Below are positions 1 through 9,396 of a DNA stretch of 64,000 bases, piece after piece (position 1 is the stretch's first letter; the number at the start of each line of letters is the position of its first letter). Origin of the DNA: Ruegeria atlantica (GTDB lineage: Bacteria > Pseudomonadota > Alphaproteobacteria > Rhodobacterales > Rhodobacteraceae); assembly GCF_013032455.1 (NCBI RefSeq), contig NZ_WQCF01000003.1, positions 62,001 through 126,000 on the forward strand. The letters run 5' to 3'. Position numbers and translations under genes: made by a program. The notes beneath the pieces are model-generated. The model worked only from the letters and a program-made list of their open reading frames with translations. It was not told where the DNA came from and did no database searches.

Positions 1-1799
1 AATGCGATGCCGTGGCCATGTCGGGCGGGTGGTCTCCTGTTGTTCATATGTGGTCGCATTGCGGTGGCAAGCTGACCTGGGATGAGGCGAACGCCCATTT
101 CCGTCCCGATCCCGAACGTCCACCGCTGGGCGCGAATGGCGAAGGCTTTGTGGTCGCCGCCGGTTCCGCCAACGGTCCGCTGGCGCTGGGTGATGTGCTG
201 GCCGACGCGCAGACCGCAGGTGAAGCCGCCGCCAACGCTGCGGGTTTCAAACCAAAAACGGCTGACGCTCCAAAAGGGGAAACCACCACCGAGGCTCCGA
301 TGGAGCCGGTCTGGCTGATGCCTTCCAACGCCGAGATCAGCCTGCGCATGAAGTCCTGGCTCGACTTCCAGAACGACGTCAAAGTTTCCGACGTCCAACT
401 GGCGGCGCGCGAAGGCTATGAGAGTGTCGAGCACACCAAGCGTTACACCACGCTGGGTATGGCGACTGATCAGGGTAAGCTCAGCAATATCAACGGGTTA
501 GCGATCCTTGCTGATGCGTTGGATGCGGAAATTCCCAAGGTGGGCACCACCACATTCCGTCCGCCCTATACGCCCATCTCGCTGGCGTCGATCGGTGGTG
601 AGGCACGTGGTGAGGTGTTCCAGCCGATCCGTCAGACCCCGATGCACGACTGGCACAACAAAAACGGCGCAGATTGGGAGCCGGTCGGCCACTGGCGTCG
701 GACCTATGCCTATGTCCGTCCCGGTGAATCCGTGCATGACGCGGTAAATCGCGAGGTGAAGAACACCCGCGAAAACCTCGGCCTGTTGGATGCCTCGACG
801 CTGGGCAAGCTGATTGTCAAAGGCCCGGATGCCGGCAAGTTCCTGGATATGATGTACACCAACATGATGTCCACGCTGAAGGTCGGCAAATGCCGCTATG
901 GCCTGATGTGCTCGGAAAACGGCTTTTTGATCGACGACGGTGTTGTTGCCCGCATCGATGAGGACACCTGGCTGTGCCACACAACCACCGGCGGAGCCGA
1001 ACGTATCCATGGTCACATGGAAGAATGGCTGCAGACTGAGTGGTGGGACTGGAAAGTCTATGTCGCCAATGTGACCGAGCAATATGCGCAGGTTGCGGTG
1101 GTTGGCCCTAACGCCCGAAAGGTGCTGGAAAAGCTCGGCGGCATGGATGTCAGCAAAGAGGCGCTGCCGTTCATGGAATGGCGCGATGGCAAGATCGGCG
1201 ACTTCGATTGCCGGGCCTATCGCATCTCGTTCTCGGGCGAACTGTCCTATGAAATCGCAGTTCCCGCGTCTCAGGGTCGGGCGTTCTGGGATGCGTTGAT
1301 CGCGGCGGGGCAGGAGTTCGGTGTCATGCCTTACGGCACCGAATGTCTGCACATCCTGCGGGCCGAAAAGGGCTTCATCATGATCGGCGACGAGACCGAC
1401 GGCACCGTGATCCCGCAGGATCTGGGACTGCACTGGGCGCTGTCGAAAAAGAAAGAGGATTACCTCGGTAAACGCGCACATTCGCGCACCCACATGGCCG
1501 ATCCTGAACGCTGGAAACTGGTGGGTCTCGAGACTGTGGATGGTTCTGTCATTCCCGACGGAGCTTACGCAGTCGGCGAGGGCGTCAACGCCAACGGCCA
1601 GCGCAACATGATCGGGCGCGTGACCTCGACCTATTATTCGGCCAATCTGGACCGCGGCATCGCCATGGGTCTGATCAAACACGGCCCCGACCGCATGGGC
1701 GAGATTGTCGAGTTCCCGGGCACCGATGGTAAAACCTACAAAGCCAAGATCGTGGACCCGATCTTCTATGATAAAGACGGGGAGAAGCAGAATGTCTGA
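1..1799 (+). CDS. soxA: Sarcosine oxidase alpha subunit, C-terminal part (5' end outside window)
   Basis: The frame is open to the left edge (first full codon at base 3), so only about 598 codons of a family that is usually near 1,000 residues are present. The visible part holds the end of the FAD/NAD-binding half (the SGGWSPVVHMWSHCGGKL stretch right at the start) and then the C-terminal GcvT-like folate-binding domain over roughly the last 370 residues. The heterotetrameric enzyme oxidatively demethylates sarcosine and passes the methyl carbon to tetrahydrofolate; this subunit binds NAD and folate. The stop overlaps the start of soxG by 8 bases, as expected for the soxBDAG operon, whose earlier genes should lie upstream. 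Confident family call. Confidence 0.95.
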   Translation, partial: CDAVAMSGGWSPVVHMWSHCGGKLTWDEANAHFRPDPERPPLGANGEGFVVAAGSANGPLALGDVLADAQTAGEAAANAAGFKPKTADAPKGETTTEAPMEPVWLMPSNAEISLRMKSWLDFQNDVKVSDVQLAAREGYESVEHTKRYTTLGMATDQGKLSNINGLAILADALDAEIPKVGTTTFRPPYTPISLASIGGEARGEVFQPIRQTPMHDWHNKNGADWEPVGHWRRTYAYVRPGESVHDAVNREVKNTRENLGLLDASTLGKLIVKGPDAGKFLDMMYTNMMSTLKVGKCRYGLMCSENGFLIDDGVVARIDEDTWLCHTTTGGAERIHGHMEEWLQTEWWDWKVYVANVTEQYAQVAVVGPNARKVLEKLGGMDVSKEALPFMEWRDGKIGDFDCRAYRISFSGELSYEIAVPASQGRAFWDALIAAGQEFGVMPYGTECLHILRAEKGFIMIGDETDGTVIPQDLGLHWALSKKKEDYLGKRAHSRTHMADPERWKLVGLETVDGSVIPDGAYAVGEGVNANGQRNMIGRVTSTYYSANLDRGIAMGLIKHGPDRMGEIVEFPGTDGKTYKAKIVDPIFYDKDGEKQNV

Positions 1800-2358
1800 A
1801 CCCATCAGCGCACTGAATCACGCCAGCTATGAAGGCATTGCCAAGGTCGAGGAATGCGGCCTGCAGGGTATGATCACCCTGCGTGGCGACCTGTCCGACA
1901 AGGTGCTGGCCAAGGCCGTCAAAGACGCAACCGGGCAAAAGGTGCCCGGACAACGCGAAGCCTTGGTCGCAGGGGATACTGGCGTCTGCTGGATGTCTAC
2001 AGACGAACTGCTGGTGCTTGTTCCTTACGCCGAGGTCGAGGCCAAACTGGCCGCGATGACCAACGCCCTCAGTGGCACTCATGCGCTGGCGGTCAATGTG
2101 TCAGACGCACGGGCGGTGTTCCGCATCTCGGGCGCAAGCGCGCGTGAGGTGATGGGCAAGCTGGCACCTGTTGATCTGTCGGTCGACGCGTTCCAGCCCG
2201 ACCAGATCCGCCGCTCTCGATTGGCACAAGTGGCGGGCGCGTTCTGGATGGACGACGCCGAAACCTTGCGCGTGGTCTGCTTCCGATCGGTGGCGGATTA
2301 TGTCTTTAACCTCCTCAAGGTTGCGGCGCAGCCGGGCAGTGAGGTTGGGGTTTACTAA
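1792..2358 (+). CDS. soxG: Sarcosine oxidase gamma subunit
   Basis: A 188-residue protein starting MSEPISALNHASYEG, matching in size and character the small gamma subunit of heterotetrameric sarcosine oxidase. It packs against the alpha subunit and carries no catalytic residues of its own. I chose the ATG at 1792, which overlaps the soxA stop by 8 bases, because translation upstream of it is just the soxA region in another frame. It is the last gene of the sox operon: a palindromic repeat follows and the next gene points the other way. Its sequence is divergent in the family, so the neighbourhood carries much of the assignment. Confidence 0.9.
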   Translation: MSEPISALNHASYEGIAKVEECGLQGMITLRGDLSDKVLAKAVKDATGQKVPGQREALVAGDTGVCWMSTDELLVLVPYAEVEAKLAAMTNALSGTHALAVNVSDARAVFRISGASAREVMGKLAPVDLSVDAFQPDQIRRSRLAQVAGAFWMDDAETLRVVCFRSVADYVFNLLKVAAQPGSEVGVY

Positions 2359-2382
2359 GCCCTGATGGCATTGGGCAAAAAC

Positions 2383-2447
2383 GGGTGAGGGGGCTTTGCC
2401 CCCTCGGCCTGTGGCCTCACCCCCAGGATATTTTTGGCCAGATGAAG
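2383..2447. repeat. GC-rich palindromic intergenic repeat, copy 1
   Basis: The element begins with a perfect 8-bp stem (GAGGGGGC 2387-2394 with GCCCCCTC 2398-2405), runs through a second C-rich stretch that can pair with GGGTGAGG at 2383-2390, and ends in GGATATTTTTGGCCAGATGA and AG at 2447. It lies between the convergent soxG and FkbM genes, where it may terminate transcription. A shorter copy with the same ending lies inside a coding sequence at 49001-49049. From memory, this ending is frequent between genes of roseobacter genomes; that was not checked here. Confidence 0.75.
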
Positions 2448-2469
2448 TACGGATCGTGTGTTCCAAGCG

Positions 2470-3237
2470 TCAGGTGTTTGCGTCGAACAGGAATGTCGGG
2501 AACTGGGTGAGTGCCCTTTGGCTGATGAGAGCTGGCTTGCCGGTTTCACCTGTAAATGGGTCTCGGCAATGGCGGTAGAAAGTCAGGTCTTCGGAAAGTT
2601 TATCCATCGCAGCTGCGCGGCTTTCTGCACTCAGATAGGGCGCGTGTGTAGAGAGGAACAGCGCGGGGCTTGTCTCTTTTAGCCAGGGCAACAAAGAGGG
2701 CAGAACGGAAAACTCGGCACCTTCGATGTCCATTTTTACCAGTGATACGTCAGACAGATCTACAGATTTAGAAAACTGATCCCATCCAATGGTGAGCGCG
2801 TCTGTGCCATGGTTACCGCCATGCAGCAGCGACGATGTGGAATCGCCCGCCTCTCCATGCGCCGATGCCATTTGGGTTACTCCAAATCCGTTTGACAGGG
2901 CGATGCCGAAGGCCGACACGTTGCGGATGTCGTTGAGTTCAAGGTTCCAGACCAAGTAGCGGTAAGCCACCGGGTCAGGCTCGAAACACCATACATGGCG
3001 GGCGCGGCGCGCGGCATAGAGGACAGTGGGGCCGATCCAGGCACCGATATCCAGGTAATCTCTGTCCGGCGATAGGTATTTGTCCAATACGGCGAAGGTT
3101 TCGGGTTCCCACTTGCCCGCGGACGCCTTGCGCCAGAATTTCGAGTGATAGGGGTCCAGCCGAAAATGCTCGCCGTTCAGGGTGCCCGCATAGTATCCGC
3201 GAGCGCGGTAGAACATCTTGCGCGCCTGTGTCAGCAT
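2470..3237 (-). CDS. FkbM-family SAM-dependent methyltransferase
   Basis: A 255-residue protein with the FkbM methyltransferase layout: the SAM-binding motif I region around YLDIGAWIGPTVLYAA, an acidic motif II (CFEPDP), and the later VKMDIEGAE segment typical of this family. Members O-methylate sugars, polyketides or other small molecules; the substrate here cannot be read from the sequence. I chose the ATG at 3237 because a good ribosome site (CCGGAGG) lies 7 bases upstream, whereas a longer frame reaching 3294 has none. The first 30 residues are basic with no membrane segment. It is a single gene between a repeat element and the divergent sodB. Confidence 0.85.
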   Translation of the reverse strand: MLTQARKMFYRARGYYAGTLNGEHFRLDPYHSKFWRKASAGKWEPETFAVLDKYLSPDRDYLDIGAWIGPTVLYAARRARHVWCFEPDPVAYRYLVWNLELNDIRNVSAFGIALSNGFGVTQMASAHGEAGDSTSSLLHGGNHGTDALTIGWDQFSKSVDLSDVSLVKMDIEGAEFSVLPSLLPWLKETSPALFLSTHAPYLSAESRAAAMDKLSEDLTFYRHCRDPFTGETGKPALISQRALTQFPTFLFDANT

Positions 3238-3337
3238 CGCCTGCCTCCGGGTTTTGTTATCTCGGCCCTTGACCTGCGGCGGCTGCCAAAGCATTTAACC
3301 TTGGGAACCGCAACTTACATTTTAACAGGGGGCCGAC

Positions 3338-3937
3338 ATGGCTTTTGAACTTCCTGATCTTCCTTATGCACATGACGCGCTGGCAGCCAAGGGTATGTCC
3401 GCGGAAACGTTGGAATATCACCACGACCTGCACCACAAAGCCTATGTCGACAACGGCAACAAGCTGATCGCTGGCACCGAGTGGGACGGCAAGTCGCTGG
3501 AAGAGATCATCGTTGGCACCTACGACGCCAACGCAGTCGCTCAGAACGGCATCTTCAACAACATCAGCCAGCTGTGGAACCACAACCAGTTCTGGGAGAT
3601 GATGGGCCCCGGCGACAACGCTATGCCCGGTGAGCTGGAAAAGGCTCTGGTCGAAAGCTTCGGCTCGGTTGACGAGTTCAAGTCGCAGTTCAGCGCTGCT
3701 GGTGCTGGTCAGTTCGGCTCGGGCTGGGCGTGGCTGGTCAAGAACGCTGACGGTTCGCTGGCTGTCACCAAGACTGAGAACGGCGTGAACCCGCTGTGCT
3801 TTGGTCAGACCGCGCTGCTGGGTTGCGACGTTTGGGAGCACTCGTACTACATCGACTTCCGCAATAAGCGTCCGGCTTACCTGTCGAACTTCCTCGACAA
3901 TCTGGTGAACTGGGAAAACGTTGCATCGCGGATGTAA
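3338..3937 (+). CDS. sodB: Superoxide dismutase, iron type
   Basis: A 199-residue Fe/Mn superoxide dismutase that converts superoxide to oxygen and hydrogen peroxide in the cytoplasm. The four metal ligands are visible as His28, His82 (WNHNQFW), Asp164 and His168 (CDVWEHSYY). The outer-sphere glutamine sits in the N-terminal half (Gln78, SQLWNH), which is the iron-type arrangement; the manganese-type glutamine in the C-terminal half is absent. The start has an AGGGGG ribosome site. The next gene begins 3 bases after the stop, so the metallophosphoesterase is probably cotranscribed. Confidence 0.96.
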   Translation: MAFELPDLPYAHDALAAKGMSAETLEYHHDLHHKAYVDNGNKLIAGTEWDGKSLEEIIVGTYDANAVAQNGIFNNISQLWNHNQFWEMMGPGDNAMPGELEKALVESFGSVDEFKSQFSAAGAGQFGSGWAWLVKNADGSLAVTKTENGVNPLCFGQTALLGCDVWEHSYYIDFRNKRPAYLSNFLDNLVNWENVASRM

Positions 3938-3940
3938 TCT

Positions 3941-4822
3941 TTGACCCGGAGAGGGTTCATAAAGGGCCTGCTGGCGGTGACGCTGGCAGGCCTTTTTGCT
4001 GCCGTATACGGGTTCTTTGTTGAGCCCGCGCTGCGCCTGCGCGTGCGGCGATGGCGGCTGAGGCGCACAGACTGGACTGCGCCGCCCCTGCGTGTCGCTG
4101 TTCTGGCGGATCTGCATGTAGGGGAACCGCATGTCGGGCTGGATAGAATCCAACAGGTGGTGCGACGTACAAACGCGCTGGCCCCCGATCTTGTGCTGCT
4201 GTTAGGGGATTTGGCGGCTGGGCACAGGTTCGTCACGCGGCCAGTTGAAATTGCAGAACTCGCACCGGTTTTAGGTGGATTGCAGGCCAAGCACGGTGTT
4301 TTTGCTGTGTTGGGCAATCACGACTGGTGGGATGATTTGGCGGCACAGCGGCGTGGCGGCGGGCCAAACCTGTACGCTGACGCCTTGCAGCGGAACGGTA
4401 TTCCGGTCCTATCCAACGAGGCCGTCAAACTTGAAGGCCCCGGCATTTGGCTGGCTGGTTTGGAGGATCAACTGGCGATTGTACGGGGTGGCGGACGGTT
4501 TCGGGGGTTGGATGATCTACCGGGAACGCTGGCGCAGATCACCGACGACGCGCCCGTGGTCATGATGGCACATGAACCCGATATTTTTCCGCAAATTCCT
4601 GATCGCGTGGCACTGACCCTGTCTGGCCACACCCATGGTGGGCAAGTGCGACTGTTCGGTTGGTCGCCAATGGTGCCGTCCCGGTTCGGAAATCGCTATG
4701 CCTATGGGCATGTGCGTGAGGGCGGGCGCGATCTGGTTGTGTCCGGGGGTATAGGATGCTCGATCCTGCCGGTGCGGTTCGGTGTGACGCCTGAGATCAC
4801 GGTAATCGAGCTATCGGCCTGA
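3941..4822 (+). CDS. Tat-exported metallophosphoesterase (YkuE/YaeI-like)
   Basis: A 293-residue calcineurin-like phosphoesterase. Metal-binding motifs appear in order: DLH at residues 57-59, GDL at 89-91, GNHD at 125-128 and GHTHGG near residue 228. The start is a TTG only 3 bases after sodB. It is supported by the twin-arginine signal it reveals: TRRGFIK at residues 2-8 followed by a hydrophobic stretch to about residue 27. The active domain should therefore be exported folded, probably staying membrane-anchored. Related Bacillus YkuE is a Tat substrate and YaeI-type enzymes act on UDP-sugar lipids, but the substrate here is unknown. Likely cotranscribed with sodB. Confidence 0.88.
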   Translation: MTRRGFIKGLLAVTLAGLFAAVYGFFVEPALRLRVRRWRLRRTDWTAPPLRVAVLADLHVGEPHVGLDRIQQVVRRTNALAPDLVLLLGDLAAGHRFVTRPVEIAELAPVLGGLQAKHGVFAVLGNHDWWDDLAAQRRGGGPNLYADALQRNGIPVLSNEAVKLEGPGIWLAGLEDQLAIVRGGGRFRGLDDLPGTLAQITDDAPVVMMAHEPDIFPQIPDRVALTLSGHTHGGQVRLFGWSPMVPSRFGNRYAYGHVREGGRDLVVSGGIGCSILPVRFGVTPEITVIELSA

Positions 4823-5024
4823 CTGGTGAAATCCCGCTTATGAAGAAAGTTTCATATTGAGATAGTGTTGTACGCAACTCCGCAGTGCTTACCTTAGACG
4901 AAGCGGAGGGAGAGAACCGCACATCAAATGAAACGAACTCGGGCAACGCGCCAGATACCACTGGCCGCGTCAGGGTATTCCTGCGCCTGAGGAATGGCCA
5001 CTGAAACCATTACAGGAGAGCACG

Positions 5025-5483
5025 ATGGTTGCACTTGAACAGGGAACTTGGGTTGTCATTGCCGACGGGGAAAAGGCGTTATTTGTTGAAAATATCACTG
5101 ATGCGGAAGACCCCAATCTGGTTGTTGTTGCGGTCGAAGAGCAGGAGACATCTACCGGCCCAACTGACCGGGCCGGACGGCGTTTCGATGGTGGACCGAA
5201 CCAGAAATCGGCGATGGAAGAACCAGATTGGAAAACTCATGCGAAATCCCTGTTCGTTCAGGATGTTGCCAATCTGCTGAACCGTAAGGGATTGAAGGGG
5301 GCGTTTAACCGGCTGGTTCTGGTTGCCAGCCCGCATGTGCTGGGCCTGTTGCGCCGCCGTCTTCATAGTGAAGTTCTGGCCAAGGTCGTCGCTGAAGTTG
5401 ACAAGACTTTGACCAACCACCCGTTACACAAGGTCGAAAAGCTCCTGACCAGCCGTTCGAATCCCTCTGCGCAAGCGGTGTAA
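5025..5483 (+). CDS. Host-attachment family protein (PF10116-like)
   Basis: A 152-residue cytoplasmic protein resembling the family first named 'protein required for attachment to host cells'. The recognisable start is TWVVIADGEKALFVE, followed by an RRFDGG segment and a C-terminal half with VLVASPHVLGLLR and LTNHPLHKVEKLL. The family has an eRF1/archaeal-release-factor-like fold and no settled biochemical function; the attachment role comes from Agrobacterium work and should not be assumed here. The ATG has an AGGAG ribosome site. The 200 bases in front hold no other gene, so it probably has its own promoter. A hairpin at 5489-5511 lies between it and the converging next gene. Confidence 0.8.
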   Translation: MVALEQGTWVVIADGEKALFVENITDAEDPNLVVVAVEEQETSTGPTDRAGRRFDGGPNQKSAMEEPDWKTHAKSLFVQDVANLLNRKGLKGAFNRLVLVASPHVLGLLRRRLHSEVLAKVVAEVDKTLTNHPLHKVEKLLTSRSNPSAQAV

Positions 5484-5488
5484 ACTTA

Positions 5489-5511
5489 ACGGGCGGCCCA
5501 TGGTCGCCCGT
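5489..5511. terminator. Hairpin between converging genes
   Basis: ACGGGCG (5489-5495) pairs perfectly with CGCCCGT (5505-5511). There is no clear T run on either side, so this is only a possible bidirectional terminator between the host-attachment and LOG genes. Confidence 0.4.
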
Positions 5512-5518
5512 CCATACG

Positions 5519-6070
5519 CTAGGTCAGGAACCCTCGAAGTGTGGACATTGCATCTGCCGGATCGTCCACCCAAGTGATGAAATCTGCAAGCGATCCATCC
5601 GCAAACCCTTGGCCAATGACCTGCTGCAACAGATCATGCAGCGCGTCCCAGTAACCGTCCACATTCATCACCAGAATGGGTTTGTCGTGCAGGCCAAGTT
5701 GGCGCCATGTCAGGGCCTCGAACAGCTCGTCCAGTGATCCGGGGCCGCCCGGCAGCACAACAACGGCATCAGCGTTCATGATCATGACCTTTTTGCGCTC
5801 GTGCATTGTTTCGGTGATGACAAAGCGCGTCAGGTCGGTTTTGCCGACCTCACGTCGCAGCAAATGAACCGGGATCACACCGAACGTATCACCACCTGCA
5901 GATTGAGCGGCGCGTGCGACTTCGCCCATCAACCCCACATCGCCGGCGCCGTAGACCAGCCGCCAACCTTCCTGCGCCAGCATTGTTCCAAATGCTCTTG
6001 CAGCATCGGAATAGGTGGAATTGGCGCCATTGCGTGACCCGCAATACACACAAACGGATTTCTGAGACAT
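5519..6070 (-). CDS. LOG family protein (nucleotide 5'-monophosphate phosphoribohydrolase-like)
   Basis: A 183-residue Lonely Guy/YgdH-like Rossmann protein. It opens with VCVYCGSRNG, has LVYGAGDVGLMGEVA near residue 40 and the phosphate-binding segment PGGPGSLDE near residue 115, a slight variant of the usual PGGxGTxxE with Ser for Thr. Family members cleave the N-glycosidic bond of AMP or cytokinin nucleotides; older annotations call them lysine decarboxylases, which is wrong. I chose the ATG at 6070, where GGAGAG lies at good distance; a much longer frame extends upstream to 6577 but overlaps the next, divergent gene and shows no family match. Confidence 0.88.
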   Translation of the reverse strand: MSQKSVCVYCGSRNGANSTYSDAARAFGTMLAQEGWRLVYGAGDVGLMGEVARAAQSAGGDTFGVIPVHLLRREVGKTDLTRFVITETMHERKKVMIMNADAVVVLPGGPGSLDELFEALTWRQLGLHDKPILVMNVDGYWDALHDLLQQVIGQGFADGSLADFITWVDDPADAMSTLRGFLT

Positions 6071-6196
6071 TGTGATCGCTCTCCGGGGTTGTGCCTGAGC
6101 TTTTGACCCGTGATAGCGAGATTGATAGATTGGCTCAACCGTCAGGCAGAAGGTGTTGTACTCAAGGCACTTGCGCTGCGGAGTGAAAGGAAAAAC

Positions 6197-7450
6197 ATGA
6201 ACGCCGACTCGGGAAGCGGAAGCGCTGGTAGTGTTGTCTGGGGGGTGATCGCCGGAATTGTAGTTGTGGCAGGGATAGGCGGATTGTTCTTGTCCGGATT
6301 GATTGGGGGCTCTTCGGAAGACCCGGTGTCGCAGGCTGATGTTGCGGTTCAAACTGAGGATAGCAACGCCAAGCCTGAAACCGCTGAACAGCCAGCTGAG
6401 GTTGCTGTTGAGCCTGAGGAACCTGCAAACGAACAAGAAACGGCCGCAGAGATCCCGCCGCAGGTGGCTCCGATCTTGGATCAGATTTTCGTTGAACCTG
6501 ATGGCAATGCAGTACTGTCGGGCTCTGCCGAACCGGGCGCAGAGCTGAGCGTGCTGCTGGACGGAGCCCCTGTGCACAGCTTTACCGTTGATCCCAGCGG
6601 GCAGTTCGCTGAATTCGTTACTATCCCATTCTCTGAAAATGCGCGGGGCTTGGTAATTGAATCACAAGGCGAACAACCACTTCGATCTGATGATTATTTA
6701 ATAGCGGCTTTGCCTGAACCCGAGCCCGAAGAAGCGCCAGTACAATCTGCACAGACAGTTGACACTACGAACACGGAAACAGGCACCGCTGATGCCGAAA
6801 CCGGCGACAGCGCCACTGTTGAAACGGCGGACGCGACTGAGCAAGACGCCCAAGATCAACCCGCCCAAGATACGGTGGCAGAGGAACAGGACAAGCAGGT
6901 TGCCATTCTGCGATCGGGTGAGGATGGTGTTGAACTGGTACAGGGCGCGGGCGGTCAAACGCAGGCACCGGAACAGGTAGCGCTGGACACAATTGGCTAT
7001 TCTGACGCCGGTGAAGTTGAACTGACAGGTCGCGTTCCGGACGGATCGGTCGTGCGGTTGTACCTGGACAATCAATTGGTGGATGACGTGCCTCCTGCAG
7101 ATGACGGCAAATGGAGGAGTGAATTGGACGGTGTTGAGCCCGGTGTCTACACCCTGCGAGTGGACGAGGTTGCGCCGGACGGAACAGTCGTCAGCCGACT
7201 TGAAACTCCGTTTAAGCGCGAGCCGCTGGAGGTTTTGCGCGCCGTCGAGACAACGGACAAGCCGACGCCAGAAACAGATACACCTCCGATCCGGTCGGTT
7301 ACCGTGCAGAAGGGCGATACCCTTTGGGCTATCTCGCGTGAGCGGTTTGGTGACGGTATCCTTTATGTGAAACTGTTCGAGGCCAATCGGGATGCGATCC
7401 GCGATCCGGACCTTATCTATCCCGGTCAGATTTTTACGATTCCTGAATAA
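6197..7450 (+). CDS. LysM-domain envelope protein with acidic linkers
   Basis: A 417-residue protein with one membrane segment near the N-terminus (about residues 13-35), then an acidic Glu/Ala/Pro-rich linker, an Ig-like repeat ([19 protein letters not shown]), a second acidic low-complexity linker, another Ig-like repeat ([19 protein letters not shown]) and a C-terminal LysM domain beginning [18 protein letters not shown]. The layout suggests an inner-membrane anchored protein that reaches peptidoglycan through the LysM. I chose the ATG at 6197 because GAAAGGAAA precedes it and the membrane segment then lies at the expected place; a GTG at 6110 would add 29 residues. Roseobacter relatives are common but uncharacterised. 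Confidence 0.82.
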   Translation: MNADSGSGSAGSVVWGVIAGIVVVAGIGGLFLSGLIGGSSEDPVSQADVAVQTEDSNAKPETAEQPAEVAVEPEEPANEQETAAEIPPQVAPILDQIFVEPDGNAVLSGSAEPGAELSVLLDGAPVHSFTVDPSGQFAEFVTIPFSENARGLVIESQGEQPLRSDDYLIAALPEPEPEEAPVQSAQTVDTTNTETGTADAETGDSATVETADATEQDAQDQPAQDTVAEEQDKQVAILRSGEDGVELVQGAGGQTQAPEQVALDTIGYSDAGEVELTGRVPDGSVVRLYLDNQLVDDVPPADDGKWRSELDGVEPGVYTLRVDEVAPDGTVVSRLETPFKREPLEVLRAVETTDKPTPETDTPPIRSVTVQKGDTLWAISRERFGDGILYVKLFEANRDAIRDPDLIYPGQIFTIPE

Positions 7451-7510
7451 GTCCTTGCCTTTGGCGCTTTTCAGGGCGAGGTCTTTCTCTGACCGCAGAA
7501 CAGGTACGTG

Positions 7511-9334
7511 ATGAGACGATTGGCCCCAACGCATTCGAACGACATGCCCCAGACCGACGAACGCCGGTCTGGTTGGCGTACGATCCGAAAGGTAGCACCT
7601 TATCTTTGGCCGGATGATGAGCCTTGGGTAAAACGCCGGGTTGTCATCGCCATGGGGATGCTTGTATTGGCCAAGCTGATCGCGGTCTATACACCGATCC
7701 TCTACAAGGGGGCGGTCGATAGTCTGGCAGGAGAGGGCGTACCGCCGCTAGCGCTGGGTGCAGTTGGGTTGACCGTGGCCTATGGCGTGGCGCGCATGAT
7801 GACCGTGGGGTTCCAGCAATTACGCGACGCGGCTTTTGCCCCGGTCGGACAGAGGGCCTTGCGCGCACTGGCGTTAGAGACCTTTCAGCACATTCACCAA
7901 CTCTCGATGCGCTACCATGTAACGCGCCGCACCGGGGGGCTTAGCCGGATTATCGAGCGGGGTGTGAAAGGGGTAGAGTTCCTACTGCGGTTCCTGCTGT
8001 TTTCCATTGGCCCGTTGATTCTGGAACTGCTACTGGTCGCGATCATCCTGATGTGGTTGTTCGATGTCTGGTACCTGGTTGTCGTGGCGGTGACCATTGC
8101 GCTTTATATCTGGTTCACCTTCGCGGTCACCGAGTGGCGCGTGAAACTGCGGCGCGAGATGAACGATCAGGATACCGAGGCCAATCAACGTGCTATCGAC
8201 AGCTTGCTGAACTTTGAAACCGTCAAGTATTTCAATGCTGAACAGCGTGAAGCTCAACGGTATGACGTATCGATGAAAGCCTATGCCGGAGCGGCGCTGA
8301 AAACAGCTTACTCGCTGGCCTTTCTGAATTTCGGTCAGTCCTTCCTGATTACTTGCGGGTTGATCGGCGTGATGGTTCTGGCGGCTATCGGGGTGCAGAG
8401 CGGCACGCTGACAGTGGGCGATTTCGTTATGGTCAACGCCTATATGATCCAGATTACTGTGCCGCTGAACTTTCTGGGCACGGTGTATCGGGAAATCCGT
8501 CAGTCTCTGGTGGATATGGGGCAAATGTTTGATTTGCTAGAACAGCCCGCCGAAGTCACCGACAAACCCGCCGCGCAGGAGTTGGTCGTCAATGGTGGCG
8601 AGGTTACGCTGGACAATGTGCACTTTGGCTATGACGCGGATCGGGAAATCCTCAAGGGCGTGTCACTGACAGTTCCCGCTGGGCAGACGGTGGCAATTGT
8701 AGGGGCTACGGGGTCGGGCAAGTCCACCATAGGACGGCTGCTGTTCCGCTTCTACGATGTGACCGGCGGGGCACTGAGGATCGACGGGCAGGATGTGCGC
8801 GATGTGACCCTGAACAGCCTGCACGCAGCCATCGGTGTTGTGCCGCAGGATACGGTGCTGTTCAACGACACCATTCGCTACAACATTGCCTATGGTCGTG
8901 ACGGGGCTACGCAAGAAAATGTTGAGGCCGCGGCCAAAGCCGCCCAGATCCACGACTTTATTGTAACCTTGCCGGAAGGTTATGACACCAAGGTTGGCGA
9001 GCGTGGTCTGAAGCTGTCAGGGGGTGAGAAACAGCGTGTTGGTATTGCGCGCACCCTGCTGAAGAACCCGCCAATCCTGCTGCTGGATGAGGCGACGTCG
9101 GCGTTGGATACGGATACCGAGCAGGACATTAAGGACGCCTTGGCGCGGGCCGGAGAAGGACGCACTGTTCTGACCATCGCGCACCGCCTCAGTACGATCG
9201 CAGAGGCGGATCGCATTGTCGTTCTAGAGCAGGGTGCAATCCTTGAACAAGGCACCCATGACGAACTGCTGCAACGCGAAGGGCGCTATGCGCAGCTATG
9301 GAGCCGCCAGCAATCGGACGCGCAGGCTGCCTGA
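7511..9334 (+). CDS. Atm1-type ABC exporter (fused permease and ATPase)
   Basis: A 607-residue half-transporter: six transmembrane helices in the first 330 residues and an ATPase domain in the rest with Walker A GATGSGKST, signature LSGGEKQR and Walker B ILLLDEATSALD. The LLNFETVKYFNAE segment after the third helix pair is diagnostic of the Atm1/HMT1 group, which exports glutathione-related compounds, linked to iron-sulfur cluster work and heavy-metal resistance. It acts as an inner-membrane homodimer. The start is uncertain between ATG 7511 and ATG 7544. It is likely a single-gene unit; the spacing to the LysM gene is 60 bases. Confidence 0.92.
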   Translation: MRRLAPTHSNDMPQTDERRSGWRTIRKVAPYLWPDDEPWVKRRVVIAMGMLVLAKLIAVYTPILYKGAVDSLAGEGVPPLALGAVGLTVAYGVARMMTVGFQQLRDAAFAPVGQRALRALALETFQHIHQLSMRYHVTRRTGGLSRIIERGVKGVEFLLRFLLFSIGPLILELLLVAIILMWLFDVWYLVVVAVTIALYIWFTFAVTEWRVKLRREMNDQDTEANQRAIDSLLNFETVKYFNAEQREAQRYDVSMKAYAGAALKTAYSLAFLNFGQSFLITCGLIGVMVLAAIGVQSGTLTVGDFVMVNAYMIQITVPLNFLGTVYREIRQSLVDMGQMFDLLEQPAEVTDKPAAQELVVNGGEVTLDNVHFGYDADREILKGVSLTVPAGQTVAIVGATGSGKSTIGRLLFRFYDVTGGALRIDGQDVRDVTLNSLHAAIGVVPQDTVLFNDTIRYNIAYGRDGATQENVEAAAKAAQIHDFIVTLPEGYDTKVGERGLKLSGGEKQRVGIARTLLKNPPILLLDEATSALDTDTEQDIKDALARAGEGRTVLTIAHRLSTIAEADRIVVLEQGAILEQGTHDELLQREGRYAQLWSRQQSDAQAA

Positions 9335-9396
9335 ACTGTTACCGGCCTGCGCCCGATCATGTGGTATAATGGCCAGTATTAGCAGGAGGGAATTTG

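Noticed and set aside
498-1805. Antisense open frame of 435 codons over soxA
   Set aside because: It mirrors the soxA codons, has no family motif or ribosome site, and long antisense frames are common opposite GC-rich genes.
2359-2469. Short ORFs across the palindromic repeat
   Set aside because: They arise from the repeat itself and have neither ribosome site nor recognisable product.
5519-6577. LOG gene starting at 6577 with a 169-residue N-terminal extension
   Set aside because: The extension overlaps the LysM gene on the other strand, is Arg/Ser-rich without family match, and ATG 6070 has a proper ribosome site and the family's normal N-terminus.
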